64,000 nucleotides of DNA, from assembly GCA_028694105.1 (NCBI GenBank), contig JAQUUC010000004.1, positions 1-64,000 on the forward strand, in the 5' to 3' direction. The DNA comes from Hespellia sp. (GTDB taxonomy: Bacteria > Bacillota > Clostridia > Lachnospirales > Lachnospiraceae). The notes under the pieces are model-generated. The model saw only the letters and a list, made by a program, of their open reading frames with translations, was not told where the DNA came from and ran no database searches. The position numbers and the translations under genes were made by a program. Of the stretch, positions 25,589-35,232 are shown piece after piece. How positions within the stretch are numbered: position 1 is the stretch's first letter; the number at the start of each line of letters is the position of its first letter.

Positions 25589-26467
25589 ATGAAGCAAGTT
25601 GAGTTAAAAGCGCTGGCAAAAATCAATCTGGGGCTTGATGTACTGGGCAGAAGAGAAAACGGATATCATGATGTACGAATGATTATGCAGTCCATCTATC
25701 TGTATGATAATGTAAAGCTCGAAAAGAAAGACGAGCCGGGAATCGAAGTGATGACGAATCTTCATTATCTTCCGGTGGATGATAAGAATATTGCATACAA
25801 AGCAGCAAAGCTCCTGACGGACGAATTCGATCTGAAGCAGGGGGTGAGGATTTCACTGGATAAGCATATTCCGGTGGCGGCTGGGCTGGCGGGCGGAAGC
25901 TCGAATGCAGCAGCTGTTTTATTTGGAATGAACAAAATGTTCGGACTGCATTTGACGCAGCAGGATCTGATGGAGCGGGGAGTACAGCTCGGAGCAGATG
26001 TTCCTTACTGCATTATGCGGGGGACAGTTCTTGCGGAAGGAATCGGAGAAGAATTGTCGGCATTGCCGCAGATGCCCAAAAGCACGATACTGATTGCCAA
26101 ACCGCCGATCAGTGTGTCGACCAAAGTGGTATACGAAGCGCTCGATGCACTGGAGGTCGTAGAACATCCGGATATTGACGGAATCATAAGGGGTCTGGAG
26201 CAGGGATCGATTGATGAGATAGCCGTCCATATGGGAAATGTGCTCGAGCAGGTGACAATCAAAGACTATCCGGTGATCGAAGATATCAAGAAAGTGATGC
26301 TGGAGTGCGGTGCAACGGGGGCGATGATGAGCGGAAGCGGACCGACTGTATTCGGCATTTTCAAGGAACGGAAGAACGCAAAACGTGCACAGGCAATGAT
26401 ACGGGACAGGCAGCTTGCCAGACAGGTATATATTACAAATGTACACAGCGTAAGGAGGAAAGCGTAG
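25589..26467 (+). CDS. ispE: 4-diphosphocytidyl-2-C-methyl-D-erythritol kinase
   Basis: GHMP-family kinase of the non-mevalonate isoprenoid pathway. The 292 residues contain the N-terminal AKINLGLDVLGRRENGYHD, the ATP loop PVAAGLAGGSSNAAA and the C-terminal MSGSGPTVFGIF. The ribosome binding site is GAGGAG. The following GntR gene starts one base after its stop, so the two are coupled. Confidence 0.96.
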   Translation: MKQVELKALAKINLGLDVLGRRENGYHDVRMIMQSIYLYDNVKLEKKDEPGIEVMTNLHYLPVDDKNIAYKAAKLLTDEFDLKQGVRISLDKHIPVAAGLAGGSSNAAAVLFGMNKMFGLHLTQQDLMERGVQLGADVPYCIMRGTVLAEGIGEELSALPQMPKSTILIAKPPISVSTKVVYEALDALEVVEHPDIDGIIRGLEQGSIDEIAVHMGNVLEQVTIKDYPVIEDIKKVMLECGATGAMMSGSGPTVFGIFKERKNAKRAQAMIRDRQLARQVYITNVHSVRRKA

Positions 26468-27142
26468 ATGGAACCTAAATTTGAAGTGAATATGAATGAA
26501 TTTCTCCCGCTTCGGGATGTCGTGTTTAATACACTGCGGCAGGCAATTTTAAGAGGCGAATTAAAGCCGGGCGAGAGACTGATGGAAATCCAGCTGGCGA
26601 ATAAACTTGGCGTGAGCAGAACACCGATCCGCGAAGCGATGCGTAAACTTGAGAACGAGGGTCTTGTGCTGATGGTTCCGAGAAAAGGTGCGGAGGTTGC
26701 AGAGATTACCGAAAAGAGCATCCGGGATGTATTAGAGGTGCGCAGAGCATTGGAGGAGTTGTCTGTTCAGCTTGCATGTGATAAGATTACGAAAGAGGGC
26801 ATTGAAGCACTGCGGTCAGCGGCGAGTGAATTTGCAGAGATTGTCGGCAAAGAGGATATCACGGTGGTGGCGGCAAAGGATGTGGAATTTCACGATATCA
26901 TTTATGCCGCGACCGATAATCCGAAGCTGATTCAGCTGCTCAATAATCTGCGTGAGCAGATGTACCGTTTTCGTGCAGAGTATCTGAAGCGAAGTGAGTT
27001 TCATTCACAGCTGTTAAAAGAACACGACGAGATCATTGAGGCGATCCTGAATCATAAGAAAGAGAATGCGGCTCGCATCATGTGCCAGCATATTGATAAT
27101 CAGGTAGAGGCTGTCATCGATATTATCAGACGAAAAGACTGA
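26468..27142 (+). CDS. GntR-family regulator, FadR/FCD subfamily
   Basis: A 224-residue regulator with an N-terminal winged helix (GERLMEIQLANKLGVSRTPIREAMRKLE) and an all-helical FCD domain. Metal/ligand residues are visible in EFHDIIYAATDN, LLKEHDEII and MCQHIDNQ. The ligand is probably an organic acid, as in the family, but is not identifiable. It overlaps no gene but directly abuts ispE, an arrangement common in Clostridia. Confidence 0.92.
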   Translation: MEPKFEVNMNEFLPLRDVVFNTLRQAILRGELKPGERLMEIQLANKLGVSRTPIREAMRKLENEGLVLMVPRKGAEVAEITEKSIRDVLEVRRALEELSVQLACDKITKEGIEALRSAASEFAEIVGKEDITVVAAKDVEFHDIIYAATDNPKLIQLLNNLREQMYRFRAEYLKRSEFHSQLLKEHDEIIEAILNHKKENAARIMCQHIDNQVEAVIDIIRRKD

Positions 27143-27208
27143 ATAAAGTATGAAAATATGTGAATACTTCTTTTATCATCCAAAGGATAGAAAAAAGGAG
27201 TATTTACC

Positions 27209-27493
27209 ATGTTACAGAACATAACAAGAAGATTTATTGTGGCACTTACGTTACTTACAACCGTATTTATGCTCAATCAGGCCGAGGCGAAGGCGTGGTG
27301 GAGCTGTATGTATCCGACGGAGTGTTTTGAGGCTTCCATTCGTGCTGTGGTTTATGAGGATGGGGAACGAAAAGAAAAAGAGGAACTGACGCAGGAAGAT
27401 TATCAGAAGATTTCTGTCACTTCCAGTTTTAAAGTGAAATGGTATTTTTTAGGAGATGGACATGACGAATTTTTTGGTAAGACATTTTATTAA
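27209..27493 (+). CDS. Small secreted protein of unknown function
   Basis: A 94-residue ORF with a good ribosome binding site (AAAAAAGGAG, 8 bases before ATG) and a signal peptide (basic start, VALTLLTTVFML core, probable cleavage after AEA). The mature part has two Cys in WWSCMYPTEC and a strand-rich tail. Its 3' end overlaps the next gene by 32 bases in another frame. No family is recognised. It may be a complete small gene or the N-terminus of a truncated one. Confidence 0.55.
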   Translation: MLQNITRRFIVALTLLTTVFMLNQAEAKAWWSCMYPTECFEASIRAVVYEDGERKEKEELTQEDYQKISVTSSFKVKWYFLGDGHDEFFGKTFY

Positions 27494-28646
27494 GGATTAT
27501 GAAGAGGTAGAGAAGGTATCAGTGCGTACCGCGTACGGTATTATGGCGAGTATCGTTGGGATTCTGTGCAATGTACTGCTGTTTGGAGTGAAGCTGACGG
27601 TCGGCATGATTTTACATAGTATTTCAGTTATGGCAGACGGCTTCAACAACCTGTCCGACGCAGGATCGTCTGTCATTAGTTTTATCGGTGTGAAGATGGC
27701 GAGCAAACCGGCAGATGAGGATCACCCGTTCGGCCATGGAAGAATGGAATATATTGCGGCGCTGATTGTATCATTTCTTGTTCTGCAGGTCGGTTTTTCG
27801 TTCTTTAAAGATGCAATCGTCAAAATCAGAGAACCACAAAACCTTAAATTCTCTATCATTTCCATCGGAATTCTGTTATTATCAATCGGTGTGAAATTAT
27901 GGCTGGGACTGTTTAACCGGAAGCTCGGCGAAAAAATCAATTCACAGGTCATGATGGCCGTCTTTGCGGATTCGGTCGGTGATGTGATTGCAACGGCAGC
28001 TACGATTCTGTCGATTGCCGTATTCGGTATGACCGGAATCAATATTGATGGATTTGTCGGTCTGGGCGTGGCGGTCGTCGTCATGTGGGCAGGCATCGGT
28101 ATTGCAAAAGATACGCTGGAGCCGCTGCTGGGCGAGGCGACCAGCGCGGAAGATTATGAGAAGCTGAAAAATTTTGTTGAGCAATACGACGGTGTTGTCG
28201 GAACACATGATATGATTGTACATAATTACGGACCGGGCAGGAGCATGGCTTCCATCCACGCAGAGGTTCCGAATAACGTAGATATAGAGACATCGCATGA
28301 AGTCATTGACCGGATTGAGCGCGAGGCCAAGAATCAGCTCGGTATTTTTCTGGTCGTGCATATGGATCCGATTGAGATGAGCGATGAGCAGGTACTAAAG
28401 ATTCGCCAGCAGGCCGAGGAGGTACTTAAGCAGCTGGATTTGCATGCGAGTCTTCATGATTTGCGCGTGGTCGATGGGAAGGATCAGATCAATATTATCT
28501 TTGATATGATTGTACCGAGAGATTATACCAGAGAGCAGAAACGTGAACTGAATCTGAAAATGAACCAGAGAATGAAAGAGATTGATGCAAGATATGCGCT
28601 GGTCATCACGATTGAGCACAGTTATATCGCAGAAGAGGAGAAGTAG
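27462..28646 (+). CDS. Cation diffusion facilitator (CDF) family transporter
   Basis: A 394-residue CDF exporter with six transmembrane helices (about 30-210) and a cytoplasmic ferredoxin-like domain. Metal-site regions are DGFNNLSDAGSS in helix 2, HPFGHGRMEY after it, and DSVGDVIAT in helix 5. The D-x3-D patterns suit zinc, manganese or iron; specificity is not resolved. The ATG at 27462, six bases after AGGAG, is preferred to that at 27456. The C-terminal extension beyond the core fold is longer than in minimal CDF proteins. Confidence 0.92.
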   Translation: MTNFLVRHFIKDYEEVEKVSVRTAYGIMASIVGILCNVLLFGVKLTVGMILHSISVMADGFNNLSDAGSSVISFIGVKMASKPADEDHPFGHGRMEYIAALIVSFLVLQVGFSFFKDAIVKIREPQNLKFSIISIGILLLSIGVKLWLGLFNRKLGEKINSQVMMAVFADSVGDVIATAATILSIAVFGMTGINIDGFVGLGVAVVVMWAGIGIAKDTLEPLLGEATSAEDYEKLKNFVEQYDGVVGTHDMIVHNYGPGRSMASIHAEVPNNVDIETSHEVIDRIEREAKNQLGIFLVVHMDPIEMSDEQVLKIRQQAEEVLKQLDLHASLHDLRVVDGKDQINIIFDMIVPRDYTREQKRELNLKMNQRMKEIDARYALVITIEHSYIAEEEK

Positions 28647-28647
28647 T

Positions 28648-29352
28648 ATGAAATATACATTTGACAGCAGAGTCCGCTACAGCGAGGTGGATCACACCGG
28701 AACCATGACCGTTCCCAATGTGATTAATTATTTTCAGGACTGCAGTACCTTCCAGTCGGAAGACCTGGGAATCGGATTGAAAGAACTGAGAGAGAAACGC
28801 CGCGGATGGCTGCTGGCATCGTGGCAGGTGGAATTTGTCCGGGCACCGAAGATGGGCGAGAAAATTACCGTAGGTACATTTGCACATGGATTCAAGGGCT
28901 TTTTCGGAATGAGGAATTTCTTCATGAACGATGAGGCGGGAAATGCACTTGCCTATGCAAATTCGATGTGGTTCTTTATGGATACGAAAAAAGGCAGACC
29001 GACGAGGCCGGAGGCGAAAGATACCGCTTTATACGGTCTGGAAGAACCACTTGAGATGGAATATAAAGACCGGAAAATCAGGCTGCCGGAGCAGACCGAG
29101 GAGAAGGAACCATTTCCAGTCAGAAGATATCATATTGACACGAACGAACATGTGAACAATGCAGAGTATGTGCAGATGGCGATGGAGTTTCTGCCGAGGG
29201 ATCTGAAGGTAAAAGAACTCCGGGTGGAATATAAGCTTGCAGCTGTGCTGGGAGATGTGATTTATCCGAAGGTTGCGGTGGAGAATCAGAGAAGTGTCGT
29301 GGAACTATGTGATAAAAACGGAGCGTTATATGCAGTGGCTGAGTTTTCGTAA
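28648..29352 (+). CDS. Acyl-ACP thioesterase
   Basis: A 234-residue double-hotdog thioesterase of the FatA/FatB-related bacterial family that releases free fatty acids from acyl-ACP. It has the first hotdog start YSEVDHTGTMTVPNVINYFQD, RRGWLLASWQVEF, and in the second hotdog the catalytic region HIDTNEHVNNAEYV. Start is ATG at 28648, two bases after the CDF stop, with AGAGGAGAAG before it. Free fatty acid release in anaerobes can adjust membrane composition; no dedicated partner is adjacent. Confidence 0.9.
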   Translation: MKYTFDSRVRYSEVDHTGTMTVPNVINYFQDCSTFQSEDLGIGLKELREKRRGWLLASWQVEFVRAPKMGEKITVGTFAHGFKGFFGMRNFFMNDEAGNALAYANSMWFFMDTKKGRPTRPEAKDTALYGLEEPLEMEYKDRKIRLPEQTEEKEPFPVRRYHIDTNEHVNNAEYVQMAMEFLPRDLKVKELRVEYKLAAVLGDVIYPKVAVENQRSVVELCDKNGALYAVAEFS

Positions 29353-29395
29353 CAGCTGCGCCGGAGTGTGATTGGATAAAAAGAAGGAGAAACAT

Positions 29396-30217
29396 ATGAA
29401 ATTAGGAGAAAAACAGGTGTTAACGGTAGTGAAAGAGGTCGATTTCGGCGTGTACTTAGGAACGGAGGAGGAACGTGTTCTCCTTCCGAAGAAGCAGGTT
29501 CCGGAGGAGATTGAACTGGGAGATCCCGTGGAAGTATTCTTGTACAAGGATTCGGATGACCGTCTGATTGCGACAACGCATGAACCAAAGCTGGTAATCG
29601 GTGAACTGGCAGTGCTGGATGTCGTGGATGTAACAAAGGTCGGAGCATTCTTGAACTGGGGACTGGAGAAAGATTTATTCCTGCCGTTTAAAGAGCAGAC
29701 CAGCAAGGTGGCAGTCGGCGATCAGTGTCTGGTGACGCTTTATATTGATAAGAGCGAGCGCCTGTGTGCAACGATGAAGGTATATCATCTGCTCCGCACC
29801 GATTCACCGTATCAGAAGGATGATAAAGTGAGCGGTATCATTTACGAAAAGAGCGAGGAGTTCGGAGTGTATGTGGCAGTGGACAATCAATTCTCCGCAA
29901 GAATTCCGAAGAAGGATGCGTTCGGAAGCCTTGTTGTGGGAACAACGGTCGAGGGCCGCGTGGCGGAAGTGAAAGAGGACGGTAAGCTGGTCCTGAGTGT
30001 CCGTGATAAGATCCCGGAGCAGATGGATAAAGACGCGGTGCTGATTATGCGAGTGATTGAAAAATATGACGGTGAGCTTCCGTTTAATGATAAGGCGGCG
30101 CCGGAAATCATAAAGCGCGAGTTCGGTCTGAGCAAAGCGGCATTCAAGCGGGCAGTCGGAAGACTGTTAAAGAGCGGAAAAATCGAAATCGGAAATGATT
30201 CTATAAAATCAAAATAG
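29396..30217 (+). CDS. S1-domain RNA-binding protein, CvfB-like
   Basis: A 273-residue protein with three S1-like OB folds (about 1-60, 65-130, 145-210) and a C-terminal winged helix (GLSKAAFKRAVGRLLKSGKI). This is the layout of CvfB/YitL proteins, which bind RNA and influence virulence and exoprotein expression in staphylococci. Start ATG at 29396 follows AAGGAGA. It is probably translated from the same transcript as the thioesterase, 43 bases upstream. Confidence 0.88.
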   Translation: MKLGEKQVLTVVKEVDFGVYLGTEEERVLLPKKQVPEEIELGDPVEVFLYKDSDDRLIATTHEPKLVIGELAVLDVVDVTKVGAFLNWGLEKDLFLPFKEQTSKVAVGDQCLVTLYIDKSERLCATMKVYHLLRTDSPYQKDDKVSGIIYEKSEEFGVYVAVDNQFSARIPKKDAFGSLVVGTTVEGRVAEVKEDGKLVLSVRDKIPEQMDKDAVLIMRVIEKYDGELPFNDKAAPEIIKREFGLSKAAFKRAVGRLLKSGKIEIGNDSIKSK

Positions 30218-30220
30218 TGT

Positions 30221-30248
30221 TTGCAATCCGGTCGAAATAAGGTATAAT
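30221..30248 (+). promoter_or_regulatory. Promoter for the 78-residue protein gene
   Basis: TTGCAA (30221-30226), 16-base spacer, TATAAT (30243-30248), about 40 bases before the start codon. Confidence 0.6.
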
Positions 30249-30288
30249 AATCAAGTAAAGTAGTATGAAATTGAAAGGAGATATAAAA

Positions 30289-30525
30289 ATGAAAGTACAG
30301 AATATCAGTAATATCGAAGAATTTTTTAAAGTTGTAGATGACTGCGAAGGAAAAGTTGAATTAGTAACAGGCGAGGGTGACAGATTGAACTTAAAATCAA
30401 AACTTTCTCAGTATGTTTCAATGGCTAATATCTTCTCTAATGGCGAGATTCCGGAACTTGAGATCGTAGCACATGAGAAAGCAGACATCGATAAATTAAT
30501 CTCATTTATGGTTAATAACGGTTAA
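30289..30525 (+). CDS. Small conserved protein of unknown function
   Basis: A 78-residue acidic soluble protein (IEEFFKVVDDCEGKVELVT near the start, LISFMVNN at the end), with a strong AAAGGAG ribosome binding site, its own promoter and its own terminator. It has an alternating helix-strand-helix look. I recognise no motif. Its independent transcription unit upstream of dnaE suggests an abundant small protein. Confidence 0.75.
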   Translation: MKVQNISNIEEFFKVVDDCEGKVELVTGEGDRLNLKSKLSQYVSMANIFSNGEIPELEIVAHEKADIDKLISFMVNNG

Positions 30526-30547
30526 TTCTCAGATACATGATGAAGAC

Positions 30548-30578
30548 AAGGGGTTCCTGCTTACGGGAAGCCCTTTTT
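30548..30578 (+). terminator. Terminator after the 78-residue protein gene
   Basis: AAGGGGTTCC and GGAAGCCCTT pair with one G-G mismatch around a short loop, followed by TTTTT. Confidence 0.75.
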
Positions 30579-30627
30579 CTTGTTTTCAAAGGCGAAGCTT
30601 CTTTGGAACAGTTACAAGAGGTGAAAG

Positions 30628-33600
30628 ATGGAATTTGCACATTTACATGTCCATACAGAATACAGTCTGCTGGATGGTTCGAACAAAATAAAAGAATATG
30701 TTGCGAGAGTGAAAGAACTGGGAATGAACAGCGCGGCAATCACTGATCACGGTGTGATGTATGGTGTGATTGATTTTTACCGTGAGGCAAAAAAACAAGG
30801 CATCAATCCAATCATCGGATGCGAGGTCTATGTCGCGCCGAATTCCAGATTTGACCGCGAAGTAAATGGTGGGGATGATCGATATTACCATCTTGTTCTG
30901 CTTGCGGAGAACAATGACGGATATGCCAATCTGATGAAAATTGTGTCAAAGGGTTTTGTGGAAGGCTACTATTACCGTCCGCGTGTTGACAAAGAGCTTC
31001 TGCGGGAATATCACGAGGGCATCATCGCGACCAGTGCCTGCCTTGCAGGTGAGGTGCAGAGATACTTGGCGAGAGGACTCTATGAGGAGGCCAGAAAATG
31101 CGCATTGGAGTACCAGGATATTTTCGGGGAGGGAAATTATTTCCTTGAGCTGCAGGATCACGGCATCCCGGAGCAGGCGACGGTGAACCAGAGTTTGCTT
31201 CGCATGTCACAGGAATTGGATATTGATCTTGTCGCGACGAATGACGTCCATTATACCTATGCGGAGGATGCAGTGCCGCATGATATTCTGCTCTGTCTTC
31301 AGACAGGAAAGAAGCTGGCAGACGAGGACCGTATGCGCTATGAGGGCGGGCAGTATTTTGTGAAGTCTCCGGAGGAGATGGCAGAGCTGTTTCCGTACGC
31401 GCTTCAGGCACTTTCCAACACACAGCGTATTGCAGACCGCTGCCATGTAGAGATTGAATTCGGAGTAACCAAGCTCCCCAAATTCGATGTGCCGGATGGT
31501 CTTACCTCTCTGGAATATCTGAATAAATTATGCTGGGAAGGGCTCGAGAGACGATATCCGAATCCCTCACAGGAGTTGAAGGACCGTCTGACCTACGAGT
31601 TAGATACCATTACGACAATGGGCTACGTCGACTATTTTCTCATCGTGTCTGATTTTATCAAATATGCGAAGGACAATGGAATCGCAGTCGGTCCGGGACG
31701 TGGATCGGCAGCCGGCAGTATCGTATCCTACTGTCTGGAGATTACGAATATAGATCCGATCAAGTATCAATTGCTGTTTGAGCGTTTCCTGAATCCGGAA
31801 CGTGTATCCATGCCCGATATTGATATTGACTTCTGTTACGAGAGAAGACAGGAGGTTATTGATTATGTTGTGCGCAAGTACGGCAAGGACCGGGTGGTTC
31901 AGATTGTCACCTTCGGTACGCTTGCGGCAAGAGGCGTAATCCGCGATGTAGGGCGCGTTATGGATCTTCCGTATGCGTTTGTCGATAACATTTCCAAGCA
32001 GGTTCCGAAGGAGCTTAATATCACACTGGACAAGGCGCTTACGATGAGTTCGGAGCTGCGGAAAATGTATGAGGAAGACGAGCAGGTCAAGCATCTGATT
32101 GACATGGCAAAGCGTCTGGAAGGCCTGCCGCGTCACTGCTCGATGCACGCAGCAGGTGTGGTGATCAGCCAGAAGTCGGTGGACGAGTATGTGCCGCTGT
32201 CGCGGGCGGCGGACGGTTCGATTACGACGCAGTTTACGATGACGACGCTCGAAGAGCTGGGACTTTTAAAAATGGACTTTCTGGGACTTCGAACGCTGAC
32301 CGTGATACAGAATGCGGTTCGTCTTGCCGAGAAGAGCAGCAAAAAAGCACTCGTAATGGAAGAGATTGACTATAATGATAAAGCGGTGCTTGACTCCATC
32401 GGAACCGGTAAGACCGATGGTGTGTTCCAGCTGGAGAGTGCTGGGATGAAGAGCTTTATGAAGGAGCTGAGGCCGCAGAGTCTGGAGGATATCATCGCCG
32501 GTATTTCACTGTACCGTCCGGGACCGATGGACTTCATTCCGCAGTATATCAAGGGAAAGAACAGTGCGGGAGATATCACGTATGACTGTCCGCAGCTGGA
32601 GCCGATTCTTGCACCGACCTATGGCTGTATCGTCTATCAGGAACAGGTTATGCAGATTGTGCAGGAGCTTGCCGGATATACGCTGGGACGGGCCGACATG
32701 GTACGCCGTGCCATGTCCAAGAAAAAGGGCGATGTTATGCAGAAGGAACGTGAGAACTTCGTCTATGGAAATGCAGAAGAGAATGTTCCGGGCTGTGTGA
32801 AGAATGGCATCGATGAAAAGATTGCGAATAAGATTTATGACGACATGATTGATTTTGCGAAGTATGCATTTAATAAATCACATGCTGCAGCATATGCGGT
32901 GGTATCCTATCAGACGGCATATCTGAAATATTATTTCCCGGTTGAATTCATGGCAGCACTTATGACGTCCGTGATTGAAAATCCGCCAAAGGTGGCAGAA
33001 TATATCTATGCCTGCCGGCAGATGGGGATTAAGCTTCTTCCGCCGGATATCAACCGCGGGGAGGCGAGCTTCTCTGTCGATGAAGGAAATATCCGTTACG
33101 GACTGGCAGCCATCAAGAGCATCGGGCGTCCGGTCATTGATGCGATTGTTGAGGACCGTGAGGAGAACGGTATATTCAAGAATCTGGAAGACTTCATTGC
33201 ACGGATGTCCATCAAGGAGGCACTAAACAAGCGCGCAATCGAGAATTTTATCAAAGCGGGTGCGCTCGATGGTCTGACCGGAACAAGAAAACAGTTCATG
33301 AGCATTTATATTCAGATTGTCGATCATGCGAATCAGGAAAAAAAATATGCCATGACGGGTCAGATGTCGCTCTTTGATCTGGTGGATGAGGAACAGAAGA
33401 AGGACTTTGAAATCCGTATGCCGGACGTGGGCGAGTACAGTAAAGAGACGCTTCTTGCATTTGAAAAAGAAGTGCTTGGCGTATATCTGAGCGGTCATCC
33501 ACTGGAAGCATATGAGGAGAAATGGAAACGCGGAATCTCCAAGACAACGCTGGACTTCCAGCTGGATGATGAGACGAACCGTACTAAGGTCCGGGATGGT

Positions 33601-34104
33601 GCGATGGAGATTATCGGCGGAATGATCGTGGACAAAACAATCAAGACGACCCGAACCAATCAGACCATGGCGTTTGTCACGCTGGAGGATCTGGTGGGGA
33701 CTGCAGAGATCGTAGTATTTCCGCGGGACTATGAGAAGAACAGGGTTTATCTGGAGACGGACAGCAAGGTGTTTATCCGGGGAAGAGTCTCTGAGGAAGA
33801 TGATAAACCGAGTAAACTAATCTGCGAAAAAATTCTTCCGTTTGAACAGATAAAGAAGGAACTCTGGATTCAGTTCCCGGACAAGAATGCTTTTCTATCT
33901 GAGGAGCAGACTGTCTATGGCTACCTTGCAGATTCGGATGGCGAGGATGAAGTTGTGATTTACTGTCAGGCGGAAAAAGCGGTCAAACGACTGCCGAGAA
34001 GCCGCAATATTCATATAGAACCGGGGGTTTTAAGCAGGTTGACGAACCATTATGGTGAGAAGCGGGTAAAAGTGGTGGAAAAAGCTATTGAAAATAAGTG
34101 GTAA
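30628..34104 (+). CDS. dnaE: DNA polymerase III subunit alpha (DnaE)
   Basis: Replicative polymerase of 1158 residues, DnaE1/DnaE3-like, without the exonuclease insertion of PolC. The N-terminal PHP domain has HLHVHTEYSLLDG and ITDHGVMYG; the polymerase core has GPGRGSAAGS and the catalytic PDIDIDF; then RPGPMDFIPQYIKGK, a helix-hairpin-helix region and a C-terminal OB fold (EIIGGMIVDKTIK). In low-GC Gram-positives DnaE works alongside PolC, extending RNA primers. Ribosome binding site AGAGGTG. It is followed by pfkA 94 bases on. Confidence 0.97.
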   Translation: MEFAHLHVHTEYSLLDGSNKIKEYVARVKELGMNSAAITDHGVMYGVIDFYREAKKQGINPIIGCEVYVAPNSRFDREVNGGDDRYYHLVLLAENNDGYANLMKIVSKGFVEGYYYRPRVDKELLREYHEGIIATSACLAGEVQRYLARGLYEEARKCALEYQDIFGEGNYFLELQDHGIPEQATVNQSLLRMSQELDIDLVATNDVHYTYAEDAVPHDILLCLQTGKKLADEDRMRYEGGQYFVKSPEEMAELFPYALQALSNTQRIADRCHVEIEFGVTKLPKFDVPDGLTSLEYLNKLCWEGLERRYPNPSQELKDRLTYELDTITTMGYVDYFLIVSDFIKYAKDNGIAVGPGRGSAAGSIVSYCLEITNIDPIKYQLLFERFLNPERVSMPDIDIDFCYERRQEVIDYVVRKYGKDRVVQIVTFGTLAARGVIRDVGRVMDLPYAFVDNISKQVPKELNITLDKALTMSSELRKMYEEDEQVKHLIDMAKRLEGLPRHCSMHAAGVVISQKSVDEYVPLSRAADGSITTQFTMTTLEELGLLKMDFLGLRTLTVIQNAVRLAEKSSKKALVMEEIDYNDKAVLDSIGTGKTDGVFQLESAGMKSFMKELRPQSLEDIIAGISLYRPGPMDFIPQYIKGKNSAGDITYDCPQLEPILAPTYGCIVYQEQVMQIVQELAGYTLGRADMVRRAMSKKKGDVMQKERENFVYGNAEENVPGCVKNGIDEKIANKIYDDMIDFAKYAFNKSHAAAYAVVSYQTAYLKYYFPVEFMAALMTSVIENPPKVAEYIYACRQMGIKLLPPDINRGEASFSVDEGNIRYGLAAIKSIGRPVIDAIVEDREENGIFKNLEDFIARMSIKEALNKRAIENFIKAGALDGLTGTRKQFMSIYIQIVDHANQEKKYAMTGQMSLFDLVDEEQKKDFEIRMPDVGEYSKETLLAFEKEVLGVYLSGHPLEAYEEKWKRGISKTTLDFQLDDETNRTKVRDGAMEIIGGMIVDKTIKTTRTNQTMAFVTLEDLVGTAEIVVFPRDYEKNRVYLETDSKVFIRGRVSEEDDKPSKLICEKILPFEQIKKELWIQFPDKNAFLSEEQTVYGYLADSDGEDEVVIYCQAEKAVKRLPRSRNIHIEPGVLSRLTNHYGEKRVKVVEKAIENKW

Positions 34105-34198
34105 ACAGTGTAGAATAAAACCCGAAACGTTAAAAAATATCAATGTTAGCTATATGTAAAATATGTAAAATACAGTTTATGGAAGGTGGAAAATAATC

Positions 34199-35209
34199 AT
34201 GGGAAAAAATGAAGCAGAGTCTATGGAAAAAGAATTAAGAGATCCAATCAGAACAATCGGAGTGCTTACAAGTGGTGGAGATGCTCCCGGAATGAATGCG
34301 GCAATCCGTGCGGTAGTAAGAACAGCACTGGCGAATGGCGTTAAGGTTCGTGGAATCAGAAGAGGATATCACGGACTGTTAAGAGAGGAGATCATTGACC
34401 TCTCAGCGAGAGATGTATCAGATACGATCCAGAGAGGTGGAACGATCCTTCAGACAGCCCGCTGTCAGGCAATGAGAACAGAAGAGGGACAGCAGAAGGC
34501 AGCAGCCATCTGTAAGAAATATGGTATTGACGGACTTGTAGTTATCGGTGGAGACGGTTCGTTTGCCGGTGCCCAGAAGCTTGCAAATCTTGGCGTGAAC
34601 ACAATCGGCCTTCCGGGAACAATCGATCTGGATATTGCATGTACCGAATATACAATCGGATTTGATACTGCTGTTAACACCGCTATGGAAGCAATTGATA
34701 AAGTACGTGATACTTCTACATCACATGAGCGATGCAGTATTATTGAGGTAATGGGACGTGACGCAGGCTATCTTGCACTCTGGTGTGGTATTGCCAACGG
34801 TGCGGAGAGAATTCTGATGCCGGAAGAAAAAGATTTCGATGAGACAGCATTAATAGAAGATATCTTAGAGTGTAAAAAACGTGGTAAGAAGAACTACATC
34901 ATCATCAATGCTGAAGGTATCGGTGATACCATGAACATGGCAAAGAGAATTGAAGAAGCAACCGGTATGGAGACAAGAGCAACCATCTTAGGACACATGC
35001 AGCGCGGCGGAAGCCCGACCTGTAAAGACCGTGTATATGCGTCTATCATGGGAGCGAAAGCTGTGGAACTTCTTTTGGCAGGTAAAAGCAACCGTGTAGT
35101 AGGCTACCAGCATGGGGAATATAAAGATTTCGATATCAATGAAGCATTAGGTATGAAGAAGACGATTCCAGATTATCAGTATGAAATCGCAAAGACATTA
35201 GCTTTATAA
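34199..35209 (+). CDS. pfkA: ATP-dependent 6-phosphofructokinase
   Basis: Commits fructose 6-phosphate to glycolysis. 336 residues with GVLTSGGDAPGMNAAIRAVVR at the N-terminus, GGDGSFAGAQ where the Gly after GGD marks ATP rather than pyrophosphate use, the active-site Asp in PGTIDLDI (usual TIDND; the Asn is Leu here), and EVMGRDAGYLA. The dnaE-pfkA order is common in Clostridia. Upstream, ATGTAAAAT is tandemly repeated at 34154-34171 and may contain a -10 box. Confidence 0.95.
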   Translation: MGKNEAESMEKELRDPIRTIGVLTSGGDAPGMNAAIRAVVRTALANGVKVRGIRRGYHGLLREEIIDLSARDVSDTIQRGGTILQTARCQAMRTEEGQQKAAAICKKYGIDGLVVIGGDGSFAGAQKLANLGVNTIGLPGTIDLDIACTEYTIGFDTAVNTAMEAIDKVRDTSTSHERCSIIEVMGRDAGYLALWCGIANGAERILMPEEKDFDETALIEDILECKKRGKKNYIIINAEGIGDTMNMAKRIEEATGMETRATILGHMQRGGSPTCKDRVYASIMGAKAVELLLAGKSNRVVGYQHGEYKDFDINEALGMKKTIPDYQYEIAKTLAL

Positions 35210-35232
35210 AATGCAGATGTAGGAGAATAACA

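Noticed and set aside
34154..34171. CRISPR or regulatory array from ATGTAAAAT repeats before pfkA
   Set aside because: Only two direct copies without spacers; more likely a simple tandem repeat covering a -10 region.
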